Assembly: GCA_011526585.1 (NCBI GenBank)
Contig: WYBB01000021.1
Coordinates: 1 to 64,000 of the forward strand
Reading direction: 5' to 3'
DNA from: Deltaproteobacteria bacterium
GTDB taxonomy: Bacteria > Myxococcota_A > UBA9042 > PHBI01
Length of the DNA: 64,000 bases
This document shows positions 32,568 through 41,329 of the stretch, one piece after another. The notes below the pieces were generated by a model. It did no database searches, had not been told where the DNA came from, and saw only the letters and a program-made list of their open reading frames with translations. Position numbers and translations under genes: made by a program. Numbering within the stretch: position 1 is the first letter of the stretch; each line of letters begins with the position of its first letter.

Positions 32568-33098
32568 TCAGGGCGCACACGCGCTCGTCGCCGCCGCGTC
32601 ACGCCGGAAGTCCTCGAAGCGCATCACCGCCCTCGTCACGCCGTCCGCTCCGGAGACGATCAGGATCGCGTTGTCGAGCCGCTCGGGCGACGCGTTGTGC
32701 ATGAACGCCTGCGTCACCTCGATCACCCGCCCGTCGGCATGTCGCGCGACCACGTCCAGGCGCGCGCCGCCATAGTCGCTGCCCGCCCACGTCGAGCTCG
32801 CCTCGTCGATCGCATACACCCCCGCGATCCCCAGGACACCCGCGTCGCGCACGCACACTTCGCCGCGTACCGGGTTCGGCCGGCGATCGATCGGCGTCAC
32901 CGCCTCGACGATCAACCCGACGTCCACGTCCACCTCGCCCGCTCCTTCGATCGTCACGCGCGCCGCCGGACCCCAGCTCGCGTTGACCCACGCCCCGCTG
33001 ACGTCGTGCCACGGCGGCGGCTCCTCGCACGTGCCCCCGCCCGCCGCGATCGCCAGTCCCACGAGCCCGACCGCCACACCGATCCGCGCCGCCTTCAC
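32568..33098 (-). CDS. small exported protein, probable lipoprotein
   Basis: A 176-residue protein beginning MKAARIGVAVGLVGLAIAAGGGTCEEPP, a signal peptide ending at Cys, though GGGTC is a poor lipobox. The mature part is a beta-rich domain (ARVTIEGAGEVDVDVGLIVEAV, LDVVARHADGRVIEVTQAF) with no family that I recognise. The start is GTG at 33098, inside the stop of the upstream GTPase gene (GTGA), so it is coupled to it. The pairing of a cytosolic GTPase with an exported protein is odd. Confidence 0.6.
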   Translation of the reverse strand: MKAARIGVAVGLVGLAIAAGGGTCEEPPPWHDVSGAWVNASWGPAARVTIEGAGEVDVDVGLIVEAVTPIDRRPNPVRGEVCVRDAGVLGIAGVYAIDEASSTWAGSDYGGARLDVVARHADGRVIEVTQAFMHNASPERLDNAILIVSGADGVTRAVMRFEDFRRDAAATSACAP

Positions 33099-34438
33099 CC
33101 CCGCACCCCCTGTTCGCGCAAGAAGCGATCGACGATCGCAGAGAGCCGCTCCTCGCCCGGCAGCTCCTCGAGATCGTAGCGCACGCGCAGGATCGGACGC
33201 CCCCGCGGATCGGGTGCGACCCTCGCCAGATCGATCGGCGTGCCCGACACGATGATCTCCGCGTCGACCGCGCCGATGGTGCGCGCCAGGTCCTGGCGCT
33301 GCGCCTCCGAGTAGCCGACCGCCGGGACCAGCGCGCCGAGCAGCGGATAGCTCTCGAGCGTCTCGGCCAGCGCCCCGACGAAGCTCGGCCGCGGATCGAC
33401 GATCACCGCGCCCGCCCGCTCGGCAAGCAGCGTCGCCGCCCCGTAACGCATGCCCCCGTGCGTCGTCGTCGGCCCGTCCTCGACCACGACCACGTAGCGC
33501 CCACGCAACGAGGCATCCTCGGCCCCGACCAGCTCGAGCCGGCTGTCGACCGCGATCACCTGCGCCCCGGGCGCCAGCGCCGCGACCGCTCGCCGCTCAC
33601 TCTCGACCGCCGCCGGAGCCGCCGAGCGCGTCTTGGCGATCAGCACCACGTCGGCCAGCGCCACCTGCGCCCGGCTCGGCCAGTAACGCGCCAGATCCCC
33701 GGGCCGGTGCGGATCGGTCAGCACCAGATACAGATCCGGCCGCACCAACGGCAGGTCGTTGTTGCCTCCGTCCCACAGGATCACGTCGGCCTCGGCCTCG
33801 GCCTGCGCGAGGATCGCCCGATAGTCGACGCCCGCATACACGACGTGCCCGCGCTCGACGTACGGCTCGTACTCCTCGCGCTCTTCGATCGTGCAGCGCG
33901 CACTCACCAGATCCGCCTCGCTGGCGAAGCGCTGCACCGCCTGCGCGCCGAGGTCCCGGTCGTAGGGCATCGGGTGGCGCAGGACCACCGCCGCCACCCC
34001 GCGCGCCTCCAGGAGCTCGAGCAGATAGCGCGTCGTCTGGCTCTTGCCGCAGCCGGTGCGCACCGCGCCCACCGCCAGCACGGGCTTGTCGCTCGTGATC
34101 ATCGTGCGCGCCCCGGGCAGCACCAGGTCGGCCCCCGCCGCCACCACGCGCGCCGCCAACGCCATCACGTGCTCCTCGCGCACGTCCGAGTACGCGAAGA
34201 CCACCTGGGTCACCCCGTGCCGAACGATCAGCGCCTCGAGCTCGGACTCGTCGACGATCGGGATCCCGTCGGGATAACGCGGACCGGCCAGCGCCGGCGG
34301 CAGCCGCCGCCCGGTGATGTAGGGGATCTGCGCGGCCGTGAACGCGATCACCTGCACCTCGGGGTCGTCGCGATAGAGCACCAGGAAGTCGTGGAAGTCG
34401 CGCCCGGCCGCGCCGCAGATCACCGTCTTCTTCGTCAT
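33095..34438 (-). CDS. cyclic 2,3-diphosphoglycerate synthetase-like P-loop protein
   Basis: A 447-residue protein matching the family named for archaeal cyclic 2,3-diphosphoglycerate synthetase. It has an N-terminal Rossmann-like domain (KTVICGAAGRDFHDFLVLYR, then PYITGRRLPP), a P-loop variant AVGAVRTGCGKSQTTRYLLE near residue 130, VILWDGGNNDLPLVRPDLY and VVVVEDGPTTTHGGMRYGA. Bacterial members are of unsettled function and need not make the archaeal solute. The ATG overlaps the argF stop (ATGA), tying it to carbamoyl-phosphate/ornithine metabolism. I infer a role linked to that chemistry rather than osmolyte synthesis. Confidence 0.75.
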   Translation of the reverse strand: MTKKTVICGAAGRDFHDFLVLYRDDPEVQVIAFTAAQIPYITGRRLPPALAGPRYPDGIPIVDESELEALIVRHGVTQVVFAYSDVREEHVMALAARVVAAGADLVLPGARTMITSDKPVLAVGAVRTGCGKSQTTRYLLELLEARGVAAVVLRHPMPYDRDLGAQAVQRFASEADLVSARCTIEEREEYEPYVERGHVVYAGVDYRAILAQAEAEADVILWDGGNNDLPLVRPDLYLVLTDPHRPGDLARYWPSRAQVALADVVLIAKTRSAAPAAVESERRAVAALAPGAQVIAVDSRLELVGAEDASLRGRYVVVVEDGPTTTHGGMRYGAATLLAERAGAVIVDPRPSFVGALAETLESYPLLGALVPAVGYSEAQRQDLARTIGAVDAEIIVSGTPIDLARVAPDPRGRPILRVRYDLEELPGEERLSAIVDRFLREQGVRG

Positions 34439-35385
34439 CGCCACACGCCCTCCTCCTCATCGTCGCGCTCGCCGACCAGCCGCTCCTCGACCAGCGCATG
34501 CAGCACGGCGACTGCGGTGTGCAGGCGGTTTTCCGCCTGCTCGAAGACGATCGAGCGCGGCCCGTCGACGACCTCGGCGCTGACCTCCTCGCCGCGGTGA
34601 TCAGGCAGGCAGTGCATGAAGAGCGCGCCCGGCCGCGCCCGTGCCATCAGCGCCTCGTCGACGCGGTAGGGCGTGAGCGCGTCGACCCGCGCCGCGCGCT
34701 CTACCTCCGGATCGCCCATCGAGACCCAGGTGTCGGTGTAGACCGCGTGCGCCCCGTGCACCGCCTCGCGCGGGTCGCGCACCAGCGTGATGCGTCCACC
34801 GCGCGCCCGTGCCGCCTCGACGATCGCCGGATCGGGCGCGTACCCGTCGGGGGTCGCGACGCGCATCACCCCGCCCGCCAGGCTCATCGCCTCGATCAGG
34901 CTGTGGCACACGTTGTTGCCGTCGCCCACCCAGGCGAGCTCCACCTCGCGCAGGTCCCCGAAGCGCTCGTCGAGCGTCATCAGATCGGCCAGGCTCTGCA
35001 GCGGGTGATGCCGGTCGGTCAGCGCGTTGATCACCGGGATCGTCGCCGCCCGCGCGAAGCGCTCGACGTCCTCGTCGCGGTAGGTGCGCGCGACGAAGAC
35101 CCGCGCGTAGCGGCTCAGCGTCTTCGCCGTGTCCTCGATCGTCTCGCCGCGCCCGAGCTGCAGCTCGTCGGGGCCGACGACGATCGGCACGCCGCCCAGA
35201 CGCGCCACCGCCGTCGCCAGGCTGATGCGCGTGCGCGTGCTCGGCTTGTCGAAGAAGAGCACGACCGTCTGGTTGGCGAGCTCGCTCCGGTGTTGGTAGG
35301 GACGCGTCTTGAAGCGCCCGGCCAGCTCGAGCAGCAGCGCGAGGTCACGCCGCGAGAGATCCGCCGTCCTGAGCAGGTCCTTCAT
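34435..35385 (-). CDS. argF: ornithine carbamoyltransferase
   Basis: A 316-residue cytosolic enzyme joining carbamoyl phosphate and ornithine to give citrulline. The carbamoyl-phosphate site KPSTRTRISL is near residue 52, with HPLQSLADLMT where most OTCs have HPCQ. The ornithine-site segments are TDTWVSMGDP and FMHCLPDHRGEEV, the latter with the catalytic HCLP Cys. The length is normal. ATG 35385 was chosen over an upstream TTG. No other arginine gene is adjacent. It heads the coupled set argF, GTPase-like, exported protein, then the Rieske oxygenase. OTC is preferred over aspartate or other carbamoyltransferases because of HCLP and the SMG loop. Confidence 0.9.
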   Translation of the reverse strand: MKDLLRTADLSRRDLALLLELAGRFKTRPYQHRSELANQTVVLFFDKPSTRTRISLATAVARLGGVPIVVGPDELQLGRGETIEDTAKTLSRYARVFVARTYRDEDVERFARAATIPVINALTDRHHPLQSLADLMTLDERFGDLREVELAWVGDGNNVCHSLIEAMSLAGGVMRVATPDGYAPDPAIVEAARARGGRITLVRDPREAVHGAHAVYTDTWVSMGDPEVERAARVDALTPYRVDEALMARARPGALFMHCLPDHRGEEVSAEVVDGPRSIVFEQAENRLHTAVAVLHALVEERLVGERDDEEEGVWR

Positions 35386-35466
35386 GGCCCACGCGAGGTG
35401 CAACGGTCATGCCTCGCGCCGCACGCCGCGCTTCCGCTCGCCCCGCGCCGCGGCGCCACCCGGCCG

Positions 35467-35496
35467 CGTGCGAAATCGAACACACCGGTGGGGGAC
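35467..35496. repeat. left copy of 30-bp imperfect direct repeat flanking a cassette
   Basis: The sequence begins cgtgcgaaatcga and ends ggggac. A second copy at 42991-43020 matches 24 of 30 positions, including the first 13 without change. About 30 nt before this copy is tccgctcgccccgcg, and just before the other is tccgctcgctcccgcg, so similarity may extend left. This copy lies in the gap between argF and the BTAD regulator. It may be an island boundary or a shared operator. Confidence 0.5.
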
Positions 35497-35611
35497 TCGC
35501 CCAGCCCTCACGCTGGGCCGACGCGTCGGTGTGAAAGCGGCTCGGGAGCGGCCGCCCAGCCAACCGGTGATACGTGGTTGGGACAGCCCAGGGATGGTAG
35601 TCTGACCGGCG

Positions 35612-37561
35612 ATGGTGGAGACGTCCCGGGCCCCCGAGCGGATCCTGCACCTGCAGCTGATGGCGTGCTTCGAGCTGCGGCTGGGACCACGTGCGATCGA
35701 GCTTCGCAGCAAGAAGGCGCGCGCGCTCCTCGCCTACGTCGCGCTCATGCGCCGCGGCGCGCGTCGCGAGTCGGTCGCCGACCTCTTGTGGGAGACCTCC
35801 GGGGCGGCGCAGACCGCCCACAGCCTTCGGCAGTGCCTGTGGACCGTGCGCCGTGCCCTCGAAGCCGCCGGGGGCCCCGATCCTTTCCACGCGGACGGCG
35901 ACCTCTTGAGGCTGAGCCCCTGCGTGGAGGTCGACGTGCACGCGCTCGAGCGGCTCACCACCGGCGACGACGACGCGTTGCTCGCACCGGGCGGCGGGCC
36001 CTCGCCCGGCCCGCTCCTGCCGGATCTCGTCATCGGTGAGAGCGCCTTCGACGCCTGGCTGGGCGTCGAGCGGATCCGCGTGGGTCGCCTCGCTGACGAG
36101 ATCCTGCGACGGACCGCCGCGGCTCACAGGCGTGCCGGCCGCGTCGATGACGCGATCGCCGTGACGCAGCGCCGGCTCGCGATCGAGCCCGCGTGCGAGG
36201 ATGCCCACCGCGAGCTGATGCGGCTCTACAGCGACGCCGGCCGCCGCGCGGAGGCGGTCAGGCAATTCGAGGCCTGCAGCGACGCGCTCGCGCACCAGCT
36301 CGACACGACCCCGGACGCGGAGACACGCGCGCTGCGCGCGAGCCTGAGCAGGCCCGAAGCGCCCGCCCCATGCGGCGTCCCCTTCGAGGTCGCGCGCCCG
36401 CGCGAGCGCCCCGGGATCGTCGTGCTGCCGCCCAAGACCATCCACGGCGCCCCCGGCGACGAGGCCTTGAGCGCCGGGCTCCTCGAGGACATCACCACGG
36501 AGCTCAGCCGCTTCCGCTCGCTCGCCGTAACCGCCAGGACGTCCGCGGTCGCGGTCGCGGCCGAGCAGGTGGACGTACACCAGATCGCGCGGCGGCTCGG
36601 CGTCGACTACGCGCTAGAGGGGAGCCTGCGCCGCATCGGCTCGCAGCTCAGGGTCACGATGCAGCTGATCACGACCGCGACGGGCGAGCACGTCTGGGCG
36701 GAGCGCTACGACCAGGACGCCGACTCGCTCCACCGTTGTTCCGACGCGCTCGTGCGGACGATCGTCGCGTGCGTCGCCGGACGGGTGGAGGTCGACCGCG
36801 CCCGACTCGCCGCGCGCCTCGAGCTCCCCGCGCTCAGCGCCTACGAAGCCATCTTGCGCGGCAAGCTCCATCAACACCGCTACACGCTCGACGACAACGC
36901 CGCCGCCATCGCGCTCTTCGAGCACGCGGTCCGGGTGGAGCCCGGGCTCGCCGCCGCGCGCGCCTTCCTCGCCTGTGGCTGGGTGCAGCGGGGCATGATG
37001 ACCTTCGACCGGACCTGCCTGGAGCGCGCCCGGAGACAGGTCTGCGAGGCGCTGCGCCTCGATCCCGACGAGCTCGAATGCCACCGCGTCTCCGCCGCCG
37101 CGGCGCTCTACGACGGGCGCTTCGCGGACGCCGAGCACCACCAGCAGCGCGCCCTGTCGCTTAACCCCAACGACGAGCGCGTCCTCGCCCAGCACGGCCA
37201 GCTCATGACCTCGCTCGGCGACCCCGAGGAGGGCGCCCGCTGGGTGCGCGCGGCGATGGGCGCAAACCCCTTCCACTCGAGCCGACTCTGGCACTACCTC
37301 GCCAGGAGCCAGCTCCTCCTCGACGACCTCGACGGCGCCCGCCACTCCCTCGCCCAGGACCGCGGCGCCGGCTCGCCGGTGACCGCCTATCGCGCGCTCT
37401 GCCTCGCCGCCGAGGCGCGCGAGGACGAAGCCCGTCGCCTCGGGCAGGGGTTGCGTGCGGCCGGCGCGCCCGCGGGCAGCGTGCTCCTGACCGAGCCGGT
37501 CGCCGACCGCGAAGCGCAGGCGCGCATGCGCCGATGGCTGGAGATCGCGGGCCTCGGCTGA
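35612..37561 (+). CDS. BTAD-type transcriptional regulator with TolB-like and TPR domains
   Basis: A 649-residue regulator. Residues about 10-100 are an OmpR/SARP-like winged helix (LELRLGPRAIELRSKKARALLAYVAL in part, RESVADLLW). Residues 105-245 are a bacterial transcriptional activator domain with TPR-like helices (AIAVTQRRLAIEPACEDAHR). Residues 265-390 form a TolB/FlgO-like beta domain (GIVVLPPKTI, GLLEDITTELSRF, YALEGSLRRIGSQLRVTMQL, EHVWAERYDQ). The rest is TPR repeats (LSLNPNDERVLAQHGQL). Proteins of this build often control nearby biosynthetic or metabolic genes. It is first in the plus-strand cassette 35612-42947, 166 nt before the acyl-CoA-dehydrogenase-like gene, and is a candidate pathway-specific activator. 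No phospho-acceptor domain. Confidence 0.8.
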   Translation: MVETSRAPERILHLQLMACFELRLGPRAIELRSKKARALLAYVALMRRGARRESVADLLWETSGAAQTAHSLRQCLWTVRRALEAAGGPDPFHADGDLLRLSPCVEVDVHALERLTTGDDDALLAPGGGPSPGPLLPDLVIGESAFDAWLGVERIRVGRLADEILRRTAAAHRRAGRVDDAIAVTQRRLAIEPACEDAHRELMRLYSDAGRRAEAVRQFEACSDALAHQLDTTPDAETRALRASLSRPEAPAPCGVPFEVARPRERPGIVVLPPKTIHGAPGDEALSAGLLEDITTELSRFRSLAVTARTSAVAVAAEQVDVHQIARRLGVDYALEGSLRRIGSQLRVTMQLITTATGEHVWAERYDQDADSLHRCSDALVRTIVACVAGRVEVDRARLAARLELPALSAYEAILRGKLHQHRYTLDDNAAAIALFEHAVRVEPGLAAARAFLACGWVQRGMMTFDRTCLERARRQVCEALRLDPDELECHRVSAAAALYDGRFADAEHHQQRALSLNPNDERVLAQHGQLMTSLGDPEEGARWVRAAMGANPFHSSRLWHYLARSQLLLDDLDGARHSLAQDRGAGSPVTAYRALCLAAEAREDEARRLGQGLRAAGAPAGSVLLTEPVADREAQARMRRWLEIAGLG

Positions 37562-37727
37562 CGACGCCCCCCGAACCTCCGCGTCCCGCACGACCTCCGC
37601 TTTTTTGACGCCGCTTTGCACGCGGCCTTGACGCGGCCCCTGCAGGCTCGGGCCGCGGTGGACGCCCTCACGCCCACCGCGTGGCTTGCGGGCGGTTGCC
37701 CGTCATCATTTGCAGCCGGAGGCTGGG

Positions 37728-38963
37728 ATGGAGTCGAATGAGACGGCACTCGGCGCTGCCTTCGATCACGACGCGATCGCGCGCGAGGTCGAGTCGCGCT
37801 TCGGCGAGTTCTTCAGGAGCCGCGTCAACCCGACGGCCGCCCAGCGCGACCGCGACTACGCGACTTTCGCCCCGGAGCTCCTCGCGGAGATGGCCGCGCT
37901 AGGGCTCGTCGGCTTCACGGCGCCCCGCGAGATCGGGGGCGGCGGTCGGACCTGGGAGGAGTGGGGACACGCGCTCGAGGAGATCGGCTATCGCTGTGAA
38001 GACACGGGCCTGCCGATGTTGCTCTCGTATCGCGAGACCGCGACGAACCTCATGTACACGTCGGGCATGCGCGGCCGCCCGCACCTGATCGAACGCTACG
38101 CCGAGCCCGCGGTGCGCGGTCGCCACTTCATCGGCTGGCTCTACACCGAGGAGACGGACGCCTTCGACTTCACCACCCGCGTCGCGCGCAGGGACGGCGC
38201 GTGGGTCCTCGATGGAATGAAGAAGGCCTCCACCGGCGCGCCCACCTGCACCTGTTGGATCGTCTATGCGCGGATCGAGGACAGCGACGACACGATGGTG
38301 GTCCTGGTCGAAGCCGCCGACCCCGGCGTGACGACCCTCCCTCAGCGCAGCCTGGGCATGAGATCGCTCGGCGTCTCGAGCGTCCGCTTCGACAACGTGG
38401 TGCTCGGCGACGACCGCATCATCCAGGCGACCGACGGCCTCAGCCACTCCCAGCTCTTCGTCAACGAGCGGCGCGTGACGGGATCCTCGTGGCTGCTCGG
38501 CCGCATGCGCGCCTTGATCCAGCACATCATCGACGACACCCTCCCGAAGTCCCGCTTCGGGCGGCGCCTGGTCGAGTTCGACACCTTCATCGCCGCCATC
38601 GGACGCATGCAGGCCGCGCTGGAGTCTGCGCGCGCCCTGCTCTACCGGGTCCTGCATCGCGTCGAGCAAGGCAAGCACCGCTCCAGCTACCTGCACGACC
38701 CCCTCGTCGCCGTCTCGAAGTACGTCGCCACCGAGGCCGCCGTGCTCTGCGCCGACACCGCGCAGCGCCTCGCCGGCGATCACGGCTTCTTCGAGCGCTT
38801 CGAGATCGATCGCTACCTCCGCGACTTCTACTCGATCGTGCCGATCATCGGCGGCCAGTACGCGATCGAGACCGAGCTCGGCCGCCGCGTGCTCTTCTTC
38901 CACAAGGGGCGCGGCGACGCGTCCGAACCCCGCCCGCTACACCGACCCGAGAGCGACGCATGA
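37728..38963 (+). CDS. acyl-CoA dehydrogenase-like flavoprotein, atypical
   Basis: A 411-residue member of the acyl-CoA dehydrogenase fold, with LAEMAALGLVGFTAPREIGGGG (N-terminal helical domain), GWLYTEETDAFDFTTRV (where TEPxAGSD normally sits), WVLDGMKKASTGAP, LGMRSLGVSSVRFDNVVL and an all-helical C-terminal domain. The canonical base (Glu in YEGT) is absent: the C-terminal motif reads PIIGGQYAIE. The substrate loop is also altered, so the reaction is uncertain; it may act on a carrier-bound acyl group or use another base. The ATG follows GGAGG. Its stop overlaps the ThiS-like gene start (ATGA), which argues that the two act together. Confidence 0.75.
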   Translation: MESNETALGAAFDHDAIAREVESRFGEFFRSRVNPTAAQRDRDYATFAPELLAEMAALGLVGFTAPREIGGGGRTWEEWGHALEEIGYRCEDTGLPMLLSYRETATNLMYTSGMRGRPHLIERYAEPAVRGRHFIGWLYTEETDAFDFTTRVARRDGAWVLDGMKKASTGAPTCTCWIVYARIEDSDDTMVVLVEAADPGVTTLPQRSLGMRSLGVSSVRFDNVVLGDDRIIQATDGLSHSQLFVNERRVTGSSWLLGRMRALIQHIIDDTLPKSRFGRRLVEFDTFIAAIGRMQAALESARALLYRVLHRVEQGKHRSSYLHDPLVAVSKYVATEAAVLCADTAQRLAGDHGFFERFEIDRYLRDFYSIVPIIGGQYAIETELGRRVLFFHKGRGDASEPRPLHRPESDA

Positions 38964-39226
38964 AGATCAAACTCTCAGGAAACCTCAAACGTTTTGCAAA
39001 CTTCAACAGCGTCGTCGAGGTCGAAGCCGCGACCGTCCGGGAGGCGATCCGCGGGCTCGTCGCGCAGCACCCCCAGCTCGGCCCCGTGCTGCTCGACAAC
39101 GCGGCTACGGTGAGGATCGTGCATCGGCTCTTCCTCGACGGCGATCAACTCGAGCCGGACCAGCTGGACAGACCTGTCGGTCCGCAGGCGGAGCTCGGGA
39201 TCCTCACGGCCCTCGCGGGGGGATGA
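38960..39226 (+). CDS. ThiS/MoaD-like ubiquitin-fold sulfur-carrier candidate
   Basis: An 88-residue protein of beta-grasp pattern: MKIKLSGNLKRF as the first hairpin, EVEAATVREAIRGLVAQHP as strand and helix, VRIVHRLFLDGDQLEPDQLD in the middle, and AELGILTALAGG at the end. It ends exactly at Gly-Gly, as in ThiS, MoaD and other sulfur carriers whose C-terminus is adenylated and thiocarboxylated by a ThiF/MoeB-type E1. It lies between two acyl-CoA-dehydrogenase-like genes, coupled to the first and 1 nt from the next gene. The 5' end is unusually AT-rich for this window, consistent with transfer. No E1 is in the cassette; the TcdA-like protein at 46704 is the nearest candidate. Confidence 0.75.
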   Translation: MKIKLSGNLKRFANFNSVVEVEAATVREAIRGLVAQHPQLGPVLLDNAATVRIVHRLFLDGDQLEPDQLDRPVGPQAELGILTALAGG

Positions 39227-39227
39227 G

Positions 39228-40052
39228 ATGCCGCGCGCGATCGCCTTCGAGTGGCCGGTGGACACCCGGACCTTCAACTGCCTGCAGCTCCAGCCCGGAG
39301 TCGTCGCCGCGCTCGCGTGGAGCGCACTCGCGCGCTGGCTGCGCAGCTATCTCGTGCCCTTCCCGAGGCTCATCGGCGAGCACGACACCGGCCTGGTGGT
39401 CATGGGCTTTCACCTCCACTACCACGAGCCCGGCACCTTCTTCGACATGGACGCGATCCGGGTCCTCGCGACCTTGCGCTCGATGCGCCAGGGCGAGCGC
39501 GCCGTGCTCGACCTCAGCGTGCGACGCCCGGACGAGGTGACACTCGCCGACGCGCGGCTGGTCCTGTGTCCGGTGCGGATCGTCGAGCCGCACAGCCTCG
39601 CCGCGACGCCCGCGCCGTTCGACGCGCGCCTCGGCGAGCGCTTCCGCCCGGACGAGACGACGCCGCTGTCGCCGGCGCGCGTCGTGCCCGAACTGCGCAC
39701 GGACGTCGAGACCGGCGGCAGCCTGATCGCGGAGGCGACGCGCCCGTTCACGATCCACCGCCACTTGACCGAGGTGGCCGAGCAGTGGTCCTGGACCGAG
39801 CTGCCCGCCTTGCTCGAGGCCTCTCGCGAGGCGATGGCGACGCGGGACGACACGCCGCGCGTGCTGCTGAGGGCGGTGAGCTGCCCGCTGCGGCGGCTCG
39901 ACATCGAGTTCACCGCGCCGCTCTTCTCGTTCGAGAGCGGCGCCACCCGCTCGCGCGCCTACGACTGCGGCGAGGCTGGCCTCGCGCTCGTGCACCGGGT
40001 CACCTCGGACGGCGGGCGCGTCCTGAATGCGACCGCGGTGGAGCGAATCTGA
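39228..40052 (+). CDS. unrecognised protein, possibly double-hotdog fold
   Basis: A 274-residue soluble protein. The N-terminal half (GVVAALAWSALARWLRSYL, then VVMGFHLHYHEPGTFFDMDAIRVLAT and ERAVLDLSVRRPDEVTLADARLVLCPVRIV) and the C-terminal half (RHLTEVAEQWSWTELPALL, then LRRLDIEFTAPLFSFESG and LALVHRVTSDGGRVLNATAV) each read as a long helix followed by an antiparallel sheet. That is the pattern of double-hotdog thioesterases or dehydratases. No catalytic residue is certain. Its stop overlaps the next start (TGATG). A thioesterase or dehydratase handling the cassette's acyl intermediate would fit, but this is inference. Confidence 0.45.
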   Translation: MPRAIAFEWPVDTRTFNCLQLQPGVVAALAWSALARWLRSYLVPFPRLIGEHDTGLVVMGFHLHYHEPGTFFDMDAIRVLATLRSMRQGERAVLDLSVRRPDEVTLADARLVLCPVRIVEPHSLAATPAPFDARLGERFRPDETTPLSPARVVPELRTDVETGGSLIAEATRPFTIHRHLTEVAEQWSWTELPALLEASREAMATRDDTPRVLLRAVSCPLRRLDIEFTAPLFSFESGATRSRAYDCGEAGLALVHRVTSDGGRVLNATAVERI

Positions 40053-41329
40053 TGAACACCCTGCACGAAGTTCTCGGGCTCGCTGGAGTCGACCTCAGTT
40101 CGGAGGCCATCGCCTTCGACGCCGCCGATCAACGGCTCAGCACCGACAGTGTCGATGAGGCGGCGCTCGCCGAGATCGACGCGTTGGCCGGGTGGGACGC
40201 GCTCGGCCCCGAGGCGCTCCAGTTGCACCGAGACGTGCGCGCGCTGCTCGCCGACCGCTGGCTCGGTCGCGCGGCGAGCACCTTCCTCGCCGGCACCTTC
40301 TCGCGCGACCTCTTCCTCGAGCTCGGCAGCCTCGGCGCGCTGGGCGCAGGGTTGGTCGGTGACCACGTCGCCACGCCGCGCGAGAAGCTCGCGGTCTTCG
40401 CGGTGATGCACGCGCTCGAGTGGGGCGATGGCGGCCTCCGCTGCGCCGTCACGATCCAGGACTCGGTGATCCAGGCGCTCCTGCGGTTCGGCACCGCGGA
40501 GCAGCAGGCCCGCTGGGTGCCGCGGCTCGTGAGCGGCGAGGCGGTCGCCAGCTTCGCGCTCACCGAACCGCAGGCGGGGTCCGATCTGCGCGCCGTCTCG
40601 ACGCGCGCTCGCCGCGTCGGAGGCGACTGGGTCCTCGACGGCGCCAAGAGCTGGGTCACCAACGCGCCGGCGGCCGACCTCATCCTGGTCTGGGCCCGCT
40701 CCGGTGAGGCGAACGACGATCTCCGCGGGTTCCTCGTCGAGCGAGGCGCGGTCGGCCTGACCGTCGACCCGATCCGCAACGCCGCCGCGTTGAGGGCCGC
40801 GACGCTCGGGCGCTTGACGCTCGACGGCGTGCGTGTGCCCTCGGACTCGCTGCTGCCGCACGCGTGGGGTCTCGGCGACATCAACGCTTGCCTCGACTAC
40901 AACCGCATGACGGTCAGCTTCGGGGTGATGGGCGCGGCCCGTTTCTGCCTCGAAGCCGCGATCACCCACGCACGCGAGCGCGAGCAGTTCGGGGCGCCGA
41001 TCGGCACGCGGCAGCTCGTCCAGAGCGAGATCACCGAGATGGTCACCCGCGTCGTGCTCGGGGAGATGCTGTCGATCCAGAGCGCGCTCCGCTGGAGCGC
41101 CCGTGCGCCCCGGCGCCTCGAGGTCAGCCTCCTCAAGCGCCACAACTGCGCCGCGGCACGTGACGTCGCTGCGCGCGCCAGGTCAGTCCTGGGGGCGCGG
41201 GGGATCGACCTCGAGAGCCACGTCGCCAGGCACATGCTGAACCTGGAGGCGTCCTACAGCTACGGCGGGACCCACGAGATCCACGGGCTGGTCGTCGCCA
41301 AATCCGTGCTCGGGCTCGGCGCATTCTGA
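40052..41329 (+). CDS. acyl-CoA dehydrogenase-like flavoprotein lacking the usual Glu base
   Basis: A 425-residue protein nearest to the glutaryl-CoA dehydrogenase branch by general form: FALTEPQAGSDLRAVSTRA (FAD/substrate loop), GDWVLDGAKSWVTNAP, RMTVSFGVMGAARFCLEAAITHARER and REQFGAPIGTRQLVQSEI. At the C-terminus, where related enzymes read YEGTHDIH with the catalytic Glu, it reads SYGGTHEIHG, so the base is Gly. It may catalyse a different step (for example decarboxylation, oxygen-dependent or isomerising) or use another residue. The ATG overlaps the previous stop. It is the fifth gene of the cassette, 112 nt before the monooxygenase gene. Confidence 0.8.
   Translation: MNTLHEVLGLAGVDLSSEAIAFDAADQRLSTDSVDEAALAEIDALAGWDALGPEALQLHRDVRALLADRWLGRAASTFLAGTFSRDLFLELGSLGALGAGLVGDHVATPREKLAVFAVMHALEWGDGGLRCAVTIQDSVIQALLRFGTAEQQARWVPRLVSGEAVASFALTEPQAGSDLRAVSTRARRVGGDWVLDGAKSWVTNAPAADLILVWARSGEANDDLRGFLVERGAVGLTVDPIRNAAALRAATLGRLTLDGVRVPSDSLLPHAWGLGDINACLDYNRMTVSFGVMGAARFCLEAAITHAREREQFGAPIGTRQLVQSEITEMVTRVVLGEMLSIQSALRWSARAPRRLEVSLLKRHNCAAARDVAARARSVLGARGIDLESHVARHMLNLEASYSYGGTHEIHGLVVAKSVLGLGAF

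Noticed and set aside
37595..37640. T-run (tttttt at about 37599) after the regulator gene as an intrinsic terminator
   Set aside because: No stable stem lies directly before it. The following TTGACG without a fitting -10 was also not convincing as a promoter.
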